Shown here in pieces: positions 28,342 to 37,823 of a stretch of 64,000 nt of DNA (position 1 is its first letter; the number at the start of each line of letters is the position of its first letter). Position numbers and translations under genes: made by a program. The stretch is from Escherichia sp. E4742 (lineage in GTDB: Bacteria; Pseudomonadota; Gammaproteobacteria; Enterobacterales; Enterobacteriaceae), in assembly GCF_005843885.1 (NCBI RefSeq), contig NZ_CP040443.1, forward strand, positions 2,542,001-2,606,000. The letters are read 5' to 3'. The notes under the pieces are model-generated. The model worked only from the letters and a program-made list of their open reading frames with translations, had not been told where the DNA came from and ran no database searches.

Positions 28342-28371
28342 GAACGAAGCAGTCGCCTGGCTGCTTCGTTC
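28342..28371. terminator. Hairpin between ghoT and lysU
   Basis: GAACGAAGCAG (28342-28352) and CTGCTTCGTTC (28361-28371) form an 11-bp perfect stem with an 8-base loop between the convergent ghoT and lysU genes. It can end transcription from either side; there is no long T run. Confidence 0.65.
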
Positions 28372-28384
28372 ATTAAAGTGAAAC

Positions 28385-29902
28385 TTATTTCTGTGGACGC
28401 ATCGCCGGGAAGAGAATAACGTCGCGAATAGTATGACTGTTAGTAAACAGCATAATCATTCGGTCGATACCAATACCCAGACCTGCGGTTGGCGGCAGAC
28501 CATATTCCAGCGCAGTCACGTAATCTTCGTCGTAGAACATCGCTTCGTCGTCACCTGCAGCTTTGGCGTTAACCTGTTCCTGGAAACGTTCAGCCTGATC
28601 TTCTGCGTCGTTTAATTCGCTAAAACCATTACCGATTTCACGACCACCGATGAAGAATTCAAAACGGTCGGTGATTTCCGGGTTAACATCGTTACGGCGC
28701 GCCAGCGGTGACACTTCTGCCGGATACTCAGTAATAAAGGTTGGCTGAATCAGATGTGCTTCTGCCACTTCATCAAAGATCTCCGTGACAATACGTCCCA
28801 GCCCCCAGCTTTTCTCTACCGTAATACCGATAGATTCAGCTAATGCTTTAGCGGCATCAAAATTATCCAGGTCGGCCATATCGGTTTCTGGACGATATTT
28901 TTTGATTGCTTCGCGCATGGTGAGTTTTTCAAACGGTTTGCCGAAATCAAACACATGCTCGCCATAAGTGACTTTAGTGGTACCCAGTACCTCTTGTGCC
29001 AGGGTACGGAACAGTGACTCTGTCAGTTCAATCAAATCGTGGTAATCCGCATACGCCATGTAGAGTTCCATCATCGTGAACTCAGGATTATGACGAACAG
29101 AAATACCTTCATTACGGAAGTTACGGTTGATTTCGAATACCCGTTCAAAACCACCTACAACCAAACGTTTCAGATACAGCTCCGGCGCGATACGCAGATA
29201 CATATCTAAATCCAGAGCATTATGATGGGTAATAAACGGGCGAGCAGATGCCCCACCTGGAATTACCTGCATCATCGGGGTTTCTACTTCCATAAAGCCG
29301 CGCGCAACCATGAACTGGCGGATAGCGGCCAGAATTTTTGAACGGACAACAAACGTTTGACGGGATTTATCGTTAGCGATGAGGTCCAGATAACGTTGAC
29401 GATAACGGACTTCCTGATCCTGCAGACCATGGAATTTATCTGGTAAAGGACGTAGTGCTTTAGTCAGCAGGCGTAACTCAGTACAGTGAATGGAAAGCTC
29501 ACCAGTTTGCGTCTTAAACAGCGTACCGCGGGCACCGATAATGTCACCCAGGTCCCATTTTTTAAACTGATCGTTATAAACACCTTCTGGCAGGCTATCT
29601 CGTGCAACGTACAGTTGAATACGGCCACCTACATCCTGCAATGTTACAAAGGAGGCTTTCCCCATGATACGACGGGTCATCATTCTGCCAGCAACCGAGA
29701 CTTCAATGTTTAAGGATTCCAGTTCCTGGTTATCCTTCGCATCAAACTCTTCGTGCAACTGGTCAGAGGTATGGTTGCGGCGAAAATCATTGGGAAACGC
29801 CACACCTTGCTGACGCAGTGCTGCCAGTTTTTCGCGACGATTTCTCATTTCATCGTTAAAATCAATAGCCTCATCGGCTCCCTGTGTTTCTCGTTCAGAC
29901 AT
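28385..29902 (-). CDS. lysU: LysU, inducible lysyl-tRNA synthetase
   Basis: A 505-residue class II synthetase that loads tRNA-Lys; it also makes Ap4A. It has an N-terminal OB-fold anticodon-binding domain (about 65-150) and catalytic motifs 1 (FMEVETPMMQVIPGG), 2 (FRNEGISVRHNPEFTM) and 3 (GLGIGIDRMIML). E. coli has two such genes (lysS and lysU); the location beside the cad genes and the sequence identify lysU, the acid-, heat- and anaerobiosis-induced copy. I chose ATG 29902 to give the known MSERETQGA start. Confidence 0.95.
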   Translation of the reverse strand: MSERETQGADEAIDFNDEMRNRREKLAALRQQGVAFPNDFRRNHTSDQLHEEFDAKDNQELESLNIEVSVAGRMMTRRIMGKASFVTLQDVGGRIQLYVARDSLPEGVYNDQFKKWDLGDIIGARGTLFKTQTGELSIHCTELRLLTKALRPLPDKFHGLQDQEVRYRQRYLDLIANDKSRQTFVVRSKILAAIRQFMVARGFMEVETPMMQVIPGGASARPFITHHNALDLDMYLRIAPELYLKRLVVGGFERVFEINRNFRNEGISVRHNPEFTMMELYMAYADYHDLIELTESLFRTLAQEVLGTTKVTYGEHVFDFGKPFEKLTMREAIKKYRPETDMADLDNFDAAKALAESIGITVEKSWGLGRIVTEIFDEVAEAHLIQPTFITEYPAEVSPLARRNDVNPEITDRFEFFIGGREIGNGFSELNDAEDQAERFQEQVNAKAAGDDEAMFYDEDYVTALEYGLPPTAGLGIGIDRMIMLFTNSHTIRDVILFPAMRPQK

Positions 29903-30138
29903 TTTGGTTCCTCTTAATCCAGCTTTCAATTTAGCGTAGATAAAGAGACAGATCGGTACACTGTATTATCTGCCTCGACTATTAATAACTCAGTTTATCT
30001 TATCTAAACCAACGCTTACCTCAAGTTGATATCACTAATAAATCATCATAAAAATGGTTTAAATATCTTATTAATCTTGATTTGCTAGTGTGATTAACTG
30101 AAAGTGAATTTATTCATAACTAATTGTTTTTACAAAAG

Positions 30139-31596
30139 TTAATCGTTGCTTTCCTGTATCATATTAGTCGGCGTGCTAAACAGAAATCGGGTAGCAAAGG
30201 CCAGTACCACGATGATCGCGACACAAGCCAACGTCCACTCTCCCATCTGGGAAAAGAATCGCTGGTAAGCTGCAATTGCCATACCGCTAATTTGCGACTC
30301 TGTTGTCTGTTGTGCCACTACGCCTGCCAGCCAGTTGGCGACCGCGCCTGTTGCCAGCATATAAATACCGGTTAATACGCCAGACATTTTCAGACGCGTG
30401 ATTTGCGCAATCGCCACCGGGTCAATAAAGAGTTCGGCAAAGCCCATTAGCGCCAGCCCGGATATCATCACACCCATTGACGCTTGACCGCCAGCCGCTG
30501 CATGTCGGGCATCAAATGCCAGCAACATAAAGCCACATGCCATCAGCAGTAAGCCAAAGGCAAACTTCAACCAGACGCGCAATGTTGAGTTGCCGTGGCT
30601 TTCTGGCGACGCCAGCCAGGCAAGTACAACCCCAGCGAGCATCACCGCAATTGCATTCACCGACTGGAATAGCGCAGTAGGTACTTCAATATTGAATGCC
30701 TGACGATTCACAAAGCGATCGATAAACAAGCTGATGGTACTGCCGCCCTGTTGTGCCAGTACCCAGAACAACGTCCCGACAAACATCAATAATACAATTT
30801 GCCAAAGAGCACGGCGGTGTTCTGGGAATTTGATCATCATGCGGGCAATGATTTGTGCAGCAATAAGGCAAACAATCGCCAGCAAATATCCGGACCAGTC
30901 GTTCTCCAGCAGCAGGGTAAAAAATACTGGGGCTAAACAGAGCATCACCACTAACCAGCTCCATACCGGTAAGGCAAATTTCACGCGAGTGAGCGCTTTT
31001 TTATCCATACTACGCGTGGACTGGAAATGACGATGACCACTTAAGAAAATCAACAAACCGATAAACATCCCGCCACCCGCAAGGGCAAAGCCAACATGCC
31101 ATCCATACCACTGAGCAGCCAGGCCGCAGGCGATGGGGGCTGCGATAGAGCCAATATTGCCCGCGGCATACAGCAGCGAAAAACCGCCATCACGTCGATG
31201 ATCGTTCTCGTCGTAGAGCTCGCCAAGCAAACAGCTGATGTTTGATTTGAATAAACCGTAGCCACAAATAATGATTGCCAGCGCCAGATACAGGCTAAAG
31301 GTTGAGTTTGTATCAATGCCCAGCACCACATGGCCAAGGGTCATTAACAGCGCGCCGGCAATCACCGCAGTGCGGTTGCCGAGCAGGCGGTCGGCAAGCC
31401 AGCCGCCGAGAATAGGGGTAACGTAAACCAAAGAAGCGTATGCGCTGAACAGGCTGATGGCATGGTTATCATCAAAACCAAGCTGATGGGTGAGATAGAG
31501 AATGAGTAAGGCACGCATGCCGTAAAAACTGAAGTACTCCCAGATCTGGATCGCCACGATATAGTATATCGCGCGCGGCTGTGAGGGTGTTTTCAT
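30139..31596 (-). CDS. dtpC: DtpC, proton-dependent dipeptide transporter
   Basis: A 485-residue POT/PTR-family transporter with about fourteen membrane helices. It imports di- and tripeptides, with a preference for lysine-containing ones. The ExxE(R/K)-type motif in helix 1 is the DtpC variant (IWEYFSFYGMRALL), and the PTR2 signature is GGWLADRLLGNRTAV. It follows cadA on the minus strand, past a terminator; in E. coli it can be part of the CadC-linked response. Confidence 0.95.
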   Translation of the reverse strand: MKTPSQPRAIYYIVAIQIWEYFSFYGMRALLILYLTHQLGFDDNHAISLFSAYASLVYVTPILGGWLADRLLGNRTAVIAGALLMTLGHVVLGIDTNSTFSLYLALAIIICGYGLFKSNISCLLGELYDENDHRRDGGFSLLYAAGNIGSIAAPIACGLAAQWYGWHVGFALAGGGMFIGLLIFLSGHRHFQSTRSMDKKALTRVKFALPVWSWLVVMLCLAPVFFTLLLENDWSGYLLAIVCLIAAQIIARMMIKFPEHRRALWQIVLLMFVGTLFWVLAQQGGSTISLFIDRFVNRQAFNIEVPTALFQSVNAIAVMLAGVVLAWLASPESHGNSTLRVWLKFAFGLLLMACGFMLLAFDARHAAAGGQASMGVMISGLALMGFAELFIDPVAIAQITRLKMSGVLTGIYMLATGAVANWLAGVVAQQTTESQISGMAIAAYQRFFSQMGEWTLACVAIIVVLAFATRFLFSTPTNMIQESND

Positions 31597-31617
31597 GTGT
31601 TCTCCTTATGAGCAAAA

Positions 31618-31643
31618 AAGGGAAGTGGCAAGCCACTTCCCTT
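31618..31643 (-). terminator. Intrinsic terminator of cadBA
   Basis: AAGGGAAGTGGC-AA-GCCACTTCCCTT is a perfect 12-bp stem 11 bp past the cadA stop. On the minus strand the stem is followed by a T run. Confidence 0.9.
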
Positions 31644-31654
31644 GTACTAGCTAA

Positions 31655-33802
31655 TTATTTTTTGCTTTCTTCTTTCAATACCTTAACGGTATAGCGGCCA
31701 TCAGCCTGACGGTATGCACCGTGAATATCGGTTTCAAAGCCCGGATAGTGAGCGCCGATTTCACACAGCATCTGCAGGAACTCCAGAACCGGACGGCTTT
31801 CTTCGGTGATCATTTCACCCGGCATTACCAGAGGAACTCCCGGCGGATACGGAAGGATCATATTGGCGTTAATACGACCTACCATTTCGTCGAGGTAAAC
31901 TTCTTCGGTCATACCGTTCAGCTCTTTCTGGAACGCAGCATACGGAGTCATTACCATTGTCGGCAGCACTTCAAATGCGCGATACATCAGATCCGGCAGA
32001 TTGTGGTGAACAATCAGTTTGTGGATATTCTGAGCCAGTTCCTGAATACGCATGTTTTCATAGAATTCAGGATCTTCACGATACAGAGACGGCAGCATGT
32101 TTTTCACACGCAGGTTCAGGTCGAACGCACGTTTGAAGTCAGTCAGAGCACGCAGCAGGCTCAGTGCTTTGGTCTTATCGATACCGATGCTGAACAGGAA
32201 CAGCAGGTTATACGGACCGGTTTTCTCAACAATGATGCCATGTTCGTCGAGGTATTTCGCCACGATGCTGGCCGGAATACCGAAGTCGCTCATGGTGCCG
32301 TCTTTTTCCATCCCCGGAGTCAGCAGAGTGACTTTGATCGGGTCAAGATACATGTGCTCGTTATCGATGTTTTTGAAGCCGTGCCAGGTGCTGTCAGAAC
32401 GCAGCGGCCAGCATTCAGTGGTATCGATATGATCCGGCTGCCATACATCAAAGAACCAGCCATCAGATTCCGTTCTCAGACGTTTGATCTCTTTACGGAA
32501 TTTGATTGCACGTTCAATGGAACCGTTGATCAGACGTTTACCTGCATTGCCTTTCATCATCGCCGCAGCGGTTTCAGTGGACGCCACGATACCGTAGTGC
32601 GGAGAGGTGGTGGTGTGCATCATATAGGCTTCGTTAAAGGTTTCTTCGTTTACGTCACCTTTAACGTGGATCATGGAAGCCTGAGAGAACGCCGCCAGCA
32701 GTTTGTGAGTGGACTGGGTTTCGTAAATCACTTTCCCTTCTACACGGCCACCGCTCATACCGCATTTACCTTCGTAAATCGGTGAGAAGTTGGTGTAAGG
32801 CACCCACGCAGAGTCAAAGTGGATGGATTTCACATCCAGCGTTTTCTTGATGAAGTCGGTGTTGTACAGCAGACCATCATAGGTAGAGTTGGTAATTACG
32901 GCATGTACCGGCCAGGTTGCGTTTGGTGTTTCTTTAACGCGCTTAGCAATGGTTGCGTGCTGGAATTCACTCTGTGGGATACCGCCAAGAATACCGTAAG
33001 CGTTACGGGTCGGGCGGAAATAGATTGGCGTAACATCGCTCATCATCATCAGATGGGTCAGCGATTTGTGGCAGTTACGGTCAATCAGAATGGTGCTGCC
33101 TGCCGGAGCAGAGTACATACCAACAATTTTGTTCGCAGTGGAAGTACCGTTGGTCACCATGTAGCTGCGGTCTGCGTTAAAGACGCGAGCGATATACTGT
33201 TCTGCTTCTTTGTGTGGACCGCTGTGATCCAGCAGGGAACCCAGTTCAGATACTGAAATGGAAATATCAGATTTCATGGTGTTCGGACCAAAGAAATCAT
33301 AGAACAGGCTACCTACCGGGCTTTTCTGGAATGCAGTACCGCCCATGTGACCAGGAGTACAGAAAGTATATTTACCTTCACGAACATATTTAAACAGCGC
33401 TTTGGTCAGCGGAGGCAGAATAGTGTTGATATATTCGTCAGTGGTCTGCTTGATCTTGTTAGCAATATCATCAGCAGCACCCAGCGCATATTCAAAGAAG
33501 CTAATCTGTAAACGCAGATCGTTCAGGCTTACATCGAGTGTGGAATATGTATTAGCGAACGCGTACAACGGCAGGTTCTCGTTCATTTTGCTAATTTCTT
33601 CGCACAACTCGAGATTATATTTATCCCAGTCAAAAATAACACCGCACAGACGCGCATTGTTTTCGATCAGTTTTAATAAGTCGTCACGGTCGTTCGGGTA
33701 AACAATCTGGAAGTTCAGACGTTCAAGCGCGCGATGAAGTTCACGGATGGGTTCTTCTTTAAAATAAACCCCCATGTGATTCAATATTGCAATAACGTTC
33801 AT
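31655..33802 (-). CDS. cadA: CadA (LdcI), inducible lysine decarboxylase
   Basis: A 715-residue PLP enzyme that makes cadaverine from lysine and uses up a proton; decamers bind ppGpp and RavA. It shows the wing domain, the PLP lysine in QSTHKLL (about K367), the HFDSAWVPYTNF motif and the C-terminal PYPPGVPLVMPGE motif. It is paralogous to adiA in this window. ATG 33802 gives the known MNVIAILNHMG start; the extension upstream would begin inside the cadB-cadA gap. Second gene of cadBA. Confidence 0.97.
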   Translation of the reverse strand: MNVIAILNHMGVYFKEEPIRELHRALERLNFQIVYPNDRDDLLKLIENNARLCGVIFDWDKYNLELCEEISKMNENLPLYAFANTYSTLDVSLNDLRLQISFFEYALGAADDIANKIKQTTDEYINTILPPLTKALFKYVREGKYTFCTPGHMGGTAFQKSPVGSLFYDFFGPNTMKSDISISVSELGSLLDHSGPHKEAEQYIARVFNADRSYMVTNGTSTANKIVGMYSAPAGSTILIDRNCHKSLTHLMMMSDVTPIYFRPTRNAYGILGGIPQSEFQHATIAKRVKETPNATWPVHAVITNSTYDGLLYNTDFIKKTLDVKSIHFDSAWVPYTNFSPIYEGKCGMSGGRVEGKVIYETQSTHKLLAAFSQASMIHVKGDVNEETFNEAYMMHTTTSPHYGIVASTETAAAMMKGNAGKRLINGSIERAIKFRKEIKRLRTESDGWFFDVWQPDHIDTTECWPLRSDSTWHGFKNIDNEHMYLDPIKVTLLTPGMEKDGTMSDFGIPASIVAKYLDEHGIIVEKTGPYNLLFLFSIGIDKTKALSLLRALTDFKRAFDLNLRVKNMLPSLYREDPEFYENMRIQELAQNIHKLIVHHNLPDLMYRAFEVLPTMVMTPYAAFQKELNGMTEEVYLDEMVGRINANMILPYPPGVPLVMPGEMITEESRPVLEFLQMLCEIGAHYPGFETDIHGAYRQADGRYTVKVLKEESKK

Positions 33803-33881
33803 AGTCATATCTCCAGGTAAAAAAGGCCCCTCCCAACACATGGGACAAAATGAAAGGAGGAGCCTCGGAAAATACTTTTAA

Positions 33882-35216
33882 TTAATGTGCGTTAGATGCT
33901 GTGTGGTTATCCATTGAGTGGCTCTGGCGCTCGTGCATTTTGCGAGCGTAGAACATCAGGATAATCAGGCTGACGATGAAGGTACCTGCCAGCTCGAAGG
34001 AGCTTGCGCCCATCAGAGCGATGAAGCAGAACACGCAACCCAGTACAGAGCAGATCAGGCTGACAAAGTTGCGGATGTTAACGCCTTCAAAACGAATCAG
34101 GTCAACGCAAGAGTAGAAGTACGGCAGCATAGTCAGCAGTACTGCGATACCGGTCAGTTCACCGAACAGGTCAGATGCTTTACCACCAGCAGAGTTCATC
34201 AGAGTGATGAGGATCATCAGGGCAGTCATTTTCACTGCAGCCAGCAGCAGACCTTTTTTCGGAATACCGTTGCTGTCGACTTCACCATAAACTTTCGGGA
34301 AGTTACCGTCGTTAGCGGCACGTACACCTGCCTGGCCTACCAGCATCATCCAGGAACCCAGGGAAGTCAGGCACGCAAAGGCGGTGAATGCAGAAACCAT
34401 CGGCGCAGCCCAGTTACCCAGGATAGTAGAAGCACTGATTGCAAACGGAGCACCGGAAGCTGCCATTACAGAAGACGGATACATACCGGAAAGCACCTGA
34501 GTCGCAGCAATGTAAACAATACCTGCTAAACCAGTACCCAGCATGGTTGCCAGTGGAACGGTACGTTTCGGGTTTTTAACCATACCAGTACTTACAGCTG
34601 CGGATTCAACACCCACGAAGGCCCACAGGCAGAGCAGAATACTTTTAATGATCGCATGACCATCAGTGGTACCCGCAGTATTCCAGTTAGCTGCATAAGT
34701 TGCAGCATCAAACCAATGCCAGCCAACAATAGCAGTCATAACCACAGGAATAAGAACCAGCACCAGGCCAATAGTGGTTAAACGGCTTACCCAGGTACCG
34801 CCGAGCATATTTACAAAGGTAAATACCCAGACGATAGCAATACAGGCGATACCCGCCGGAACAGGATCATTTAATACTGGGAAGAAGGTGGAAAGATAAG
34901 ATACAGCGGTAATACCAATCGCCAGGTTACCAATCCAGTTAGCATGGTAATAAAGAACACCTGTCTGAAAACCAAATGCAGGGGAAATTTCTCCAGCATA
35001 AGCAATTGGGCCACCTTGTTGCGGGTTCTTTGTTGCCAGTCGGGCATATACATAAGCCAGCGACATTGCACCAATAATAGAGATGATCCAACCCCAGATA
35101 GCAATACCACCGATACTTGCAAGGTTCGCGGGTAATAATGCAATACCGCTCCCCATCATATTACCGGCAACAACACCGGTACAGGCAAATAGCCCAATCT
35201 TCTTGGCAGAACTCAT
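33882..35216 (-). CDS. cadB: CadB, lysine:cadaverine antiporter
   Basis: A 444-residue APC-family carrier with twelve helices, related to AdiC (GNMMGSGIALLPANLA in helix 1). It takes in lysine and exports cadaverine, removing protons in acid. First gene of cadBA, with 79 bp between it and cadA that include a GC-rich hairpin-like stretch (GGCCCCTCC...GGAGGAGCC). Confidence 0.96.
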   Translation of the reverse strand: MSSAKKIGLFACTGVVAGNMMGSGIALLPANLASIGGIAIWGWIISIIGAMSLAYVYARLATKNPQQGGPIAYAGEISPAFGFQTGVLYYHANWIGNLAIGITAVSYLSTFFPVLNDPVPAGIACIAIVWVFTFVNMLGGTWVSRLTTIGLVLVLIPVVMTAIVGWHWFDAATYAANWNTAGTTDGHAIIKSILLCLWAFVGVESAAVSTGMVKNPKRTVPLATMLGTGLAGIVYIAATQVLSGMYPSSVMAASGAPFAISASTILGNWAAPMVSAFTAFACLTSLGSWMMLVGQAGVRAANDGNFPKVYGEVDSNGIPKKGLLLAAVKMTALMILITLMNSAGGKASDLFGELTGIAVLLTMLPYFYSCVDLIRFEGVNIRNFVSLICSVLGCVFCFIALMGASSFELAGTFIVSLIILMFYARKMHERQSHSMDNHTASNAH

Positions 35217-35577
35217 GCTCTTCTCCTAATTTCATTTTAGAATTTGGAGTCCGGGTCATGATGTATAACTATTTACTGACCAGACCAAACTGGCGACAAG
35301 ACTACTCAAAAAAAAAGATTAATCCTAAAGATTAGGTGAAATAATACAAAAGTTTATGTCAGTGAGGATTTTAGCTCTTCATTAACAGATCAGAATCGCA
35401 AGTTGATATCATGAAAAGATAAACATTCAATATTTACAATGAATTACGAGAAAGTTTCCGGTTAAATTTATGTAATAAAAATTATGCAGCAAATAAATTG
35501 CTGCAACATGTTGTGTCAATAAATATACAAGCGTTTAACGCTAAAAATCCCCGCGAATGAATCAACCCAGGATTCGT
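35217..35577. promoter_or_regulatory. Pcad region between cadC and cadB
   Basis: This 361-bp AT-rich noncoding stretch separates the cadC stop from the cadB start; both genes read leftward. In E. coli it holds the cadBA promoter with two CadC sites and H-NS binding. The AT content (35290-35530) fits H-NS. I did not place the exact CadC sites. Confidence 0.65.
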
Positions 35578-37116
35578 TTATTCTGAAGCGAGAAATTTGT
35601 CGAGATAAGGAACAACATAAGAAACAGAAGTCTGGAATATGCCATTTTCAATCCAGTAAAGGGTGTTTGCTCCTGGGCGTAAATTAAAGGCGGTGAGATA
35701 TGCATCAGCAGCTTCTCGGTTCATCCCCTTCATCTCATAAACTTTGCCAAGCAACACATAATTTAACCAGGACATTTCAAGGTCAATGCCAGTATTTATC
35801 GCCTGGTAAGATTCGTCTGTTTTTCCTTTTGCCAGAGCACTGACCGCTTTTATTTGATAGAGAATGGCCAGATTATTCATTCCTGGCAGTGTAGCAATGT
35901 TATCAATTTCTGTGTTCAGTGCTGCTAATTGTTTTTCATCTAAAGGATGCTGAGAATGACGTACTATATCAACTAATGCTTTCTCTGCTCTCGCATAGGT
36001 AAATTCAGGAGATGATTGAACTATCTCACCTAATAACTCACTGGCACGGTTCAATGATTTATCATCACCATGCATTAAATAATCATGTGCCTGATAAAAA
36101 TTAGTTAATAACGCACCACGATGAGGCAAAATTTGTTGGAGCATCTCCTGCATTCGTTGTGGCCACGGTTGATTTAACGCTTTTGACAAACTCTCCAGTA
36201 AATCATTTTGAATCGCCAGCTGATTACCGTTAGTGATGACATAACGTTTATCCAGCATGGTCGAACCATCTGCATTGTCTACCAATTTTACCGACATAAA
36301 GCACTGTTGAGCGCGGTATTGGCGCTGATTAACAAACGCAATAGATAATGTTTTACCGGAACTGCTCGGTTCATCAATGTTGTAGTTGATTTTGTCATGA
36401 ACCATAAAAGTGGAGAAGGTATTAAGTGACGTAGCCACCAAATCACCCACGCCTATCGCGTAAGAGAGCTGATACGGGGAAGTCCAACTGTTACAACTCT
36501 TATTCACCATATTAATGTCAATATCGCGTGGATTGAGCAAAATCCGCGATTTACTCATAGGAAGACGCGTTTCAAGACTGGAAAACGCCACCAGTGCTAC
36601 ACAGATACCTAACGACAACAGGAAAAAAAACCATACCCAAAAGGTAGTGAATCGTTTGCTTTTAACTGGGGATTGTTCAGGTGGCGTTGCGGTGTTTTGA
36701 ATGTTAAGACTGTGGGAAGGGGAATCTGTGTCAGGAATCGCCTCTGGTATAGGGGGAGGCGAAGATTGCATTATTTCTTCTCCCTCCTCTTCGCTGTACC
36801 AGATAACTGGCACCATTAATTTATAACCGCGCTTTGGTACAGTAGCGATATAGACAAGACTATCTTCATCATTATCTTTTAATGACTTACGCAGTTCTGA
36901 GATACTCTGCGTAACAACGTGATTGGTAACAATACTTCTCTTCCAGACATTATCGATAAGTTCATCTCTGCTAAGTACTTCGCCACTGTGTTGAGCAAAG
37001 AAAACCAGAAGATCGATTAGTCTCGGCTCAAGGGTAAGTTGACGCCCATTGCGACTAATTTGGTTTATGGACGGAGTAACAAGCCACTCGCCAACGCGAA
37101 CTACAGGTTGTTGCAT
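35578..37116 (-). CDS. cadC: CadC, membrane-bound pH sensor and activator
   Basis: A 512-residue ToxR-like one-component regulator. It has a cytoplasmic winged-helix DNA-binding domain (residues 1-107, with RDELIDNVWKRSIVTNHVVTQSISELRKSL), a proline-rich linker, a single membrane helix (about 160-180, FTTFWVWFFFLLSLGICVALV) and a periplasmic sensor with TPR-like repeats. At low pH and with lysine (sensed through LysP) it activates cadBA. The gene is intact next to the ICE insertion. Confidence 0.96.
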   Translation of the reverse strand: MQQPVVRVGEWLVTPSINQISRNGRQLTLEPRLIDLLVFFAQHSGEVLSRDELIDNVWKRSIVTNHVVTQSISELRKSLKDNDEDSLVYIATVPKRGYKLMVPVIWYSEEEGEEIMQSSPPPIPEAIPDTDSPSHSLNIQNTATPPEQSPVKSKRFTTFWVWFFFLLSLGICVALVAFSSLETRLPMSKSRILLNPRDIDINMVNKSCNSWTSPYQLSYAIGVGDLVATSLNTFSTFMVHDKINYNIDEPSSSGKTLSIAFVNQRQYRAQQCFMSVKLVDNADGSTMLDKRYVITNGNQLAIQNDLLESLSKALNQPWPQRMQEMLQQILPHRGALLTNFYQAHDYLMHGDDKSLNRASELLGEIVQSSPEFTYARAEKALVDIVRHSQHPLDEKQLAALNTEIDNIATLPGMNNLAILYQIKAVSALAKGKTDESYQAINTGIDLEMSWLNYVLLGKVYEMKGMNREAADAYLTAFNLRPGANTLYWIENGIFQTSVSYVVPYLDKFLASE

Positions 37117-37682
37117 AATAAAAGCTCATTCGAAAAGGGAATGGTGCAATGATAATTGCCATAACCTATTTTTACCAACTATAGATGGATGCGTTTACAT
37201 ATTGCCGGTGAATATGAGACGTTATTTTTACCAGCCGTAAACCTCTTGATTACATCGCCTTACGAAAGGACTTTAATGAGAATCAGAAGTAATTTGCCTT
37301 ACCACCAAGATTGATTATCTTTGCCAAAGAAAACGTTCAGAAAACAATCCTCGGAAAATTGCCTGGAACGCTTACTATTTTAATGGATTGTTAGTCTTTG
37401 CATGATCAAACGGACTGATACATTTCTCTTTGTTCGCATCCAGAAAATCTCATCAGTCGGCGTTCTGTTTATGGATGCGTTACGCTCCGGATGACGTCAT
37501 TTGACGTTCAACAGCATCACGGGGCCGCACGACATTTCGCGTCAGTCAGTGTCATAGCTCCGGGACAAATTTTCTCAAACAGGGGGATACCCGCAAAATG
37601 CTGGTGATGTGGGGAGAATTTGGTTGAGTTTGGTGGGAGTGATTTGGAGGAAGAACGGTTAAATCGTGGCGTCCTGAAACGA
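37117..37682. other. Noncoding region between cadC and the ICE junction
   Basis: This 566-bp stretch holds the cadC promoter (AT-rich, near 37117-37260) and then sequence with no frame that I can support, such as the GGATGCGTTACGCTCCGGATG part near 37471. I see no RNA gene here. Confidence 0.5.
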
Positions 37683-37709
37683 AAAACGGACCTCCGTGGA
37701 GGTCCGTTT
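37683..37709 (-). terminator. Terminator downstream of the pheU 3' end
   Basis: AAACGGACCTCC-GTG-GAGGTCCGTTT is a nearly perfect hairpin. On the minus strand it is followed by TTTTTCGTTTC. It lies 10 bp past the tRNA-Phe 3' end and is its intrinsic terminator. Confidence 0.85.
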
Positions 37710-37718
37710 ATATGAATT

Positions 37719-37767
37719 TGGTGCCCGGACTCGGAATCGAACCAAGGACACGGGGATTTTCAATCCC
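37719..37767 (-). repeat. pheU: att site: 3' 49 bp of tRNA-Phe (pheU)
   Basis: Read on the minus strand, these 49 bases are the 3' part of tRNA-Phe: the 3' half of the anticodon arm with GAA anticodon context (GATTGAAAATC), the T arm (GTTCGATTCC) and the acceptor end GTCCGGGCACCA. The match to pheU stops inside the anticodon stem and unrelated DNA follows, so this is not a working tRNA gene. It is the direct-repeat end left by integration into pheU; SPI-7 of Salmonella Typhi is flanked by a repeat of about this length from the same tRNA. The intact gene should lie at the far end of the element. Confidence 0.9.
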
Positions 37768-37795
37768 TGATTTAAACACGCATAGAACGTTTGTT

Positions 37796-37816
37796 ACCTG
37801 TAAATCATATACAGGT
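37796..37816. promoter_or_regulatory. Inverted repeat overlapping the parA leader
   Basis: ACCTGTA (37796-37802) and TACAGGT (37810-37816) form a 7-bp perfect inverted repeat with a 7-base centre. The second arm overlaps the parA ribosome site (AGGTGA), 8 bases before the ATG, so a bound protein or an RNA hairpin could block parA translation or transcription. An autoregulatory operator is a guess. Confidence 0.45.
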
Positions 37817-37823
37817 GACTTAT

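Noticed and set aside
31721..32785. A 354-codon open frame on the plus strand
   Set aside because: It is the antisense of cadA, a highly expressed gene with strong codon bias, has no ribosome site and no recognisable domain.
37719..37767. A functional tRNA gene
   Set aside because: Only the 3' 49 bp are present; the D arm and the 5' acceptor strand are missing.
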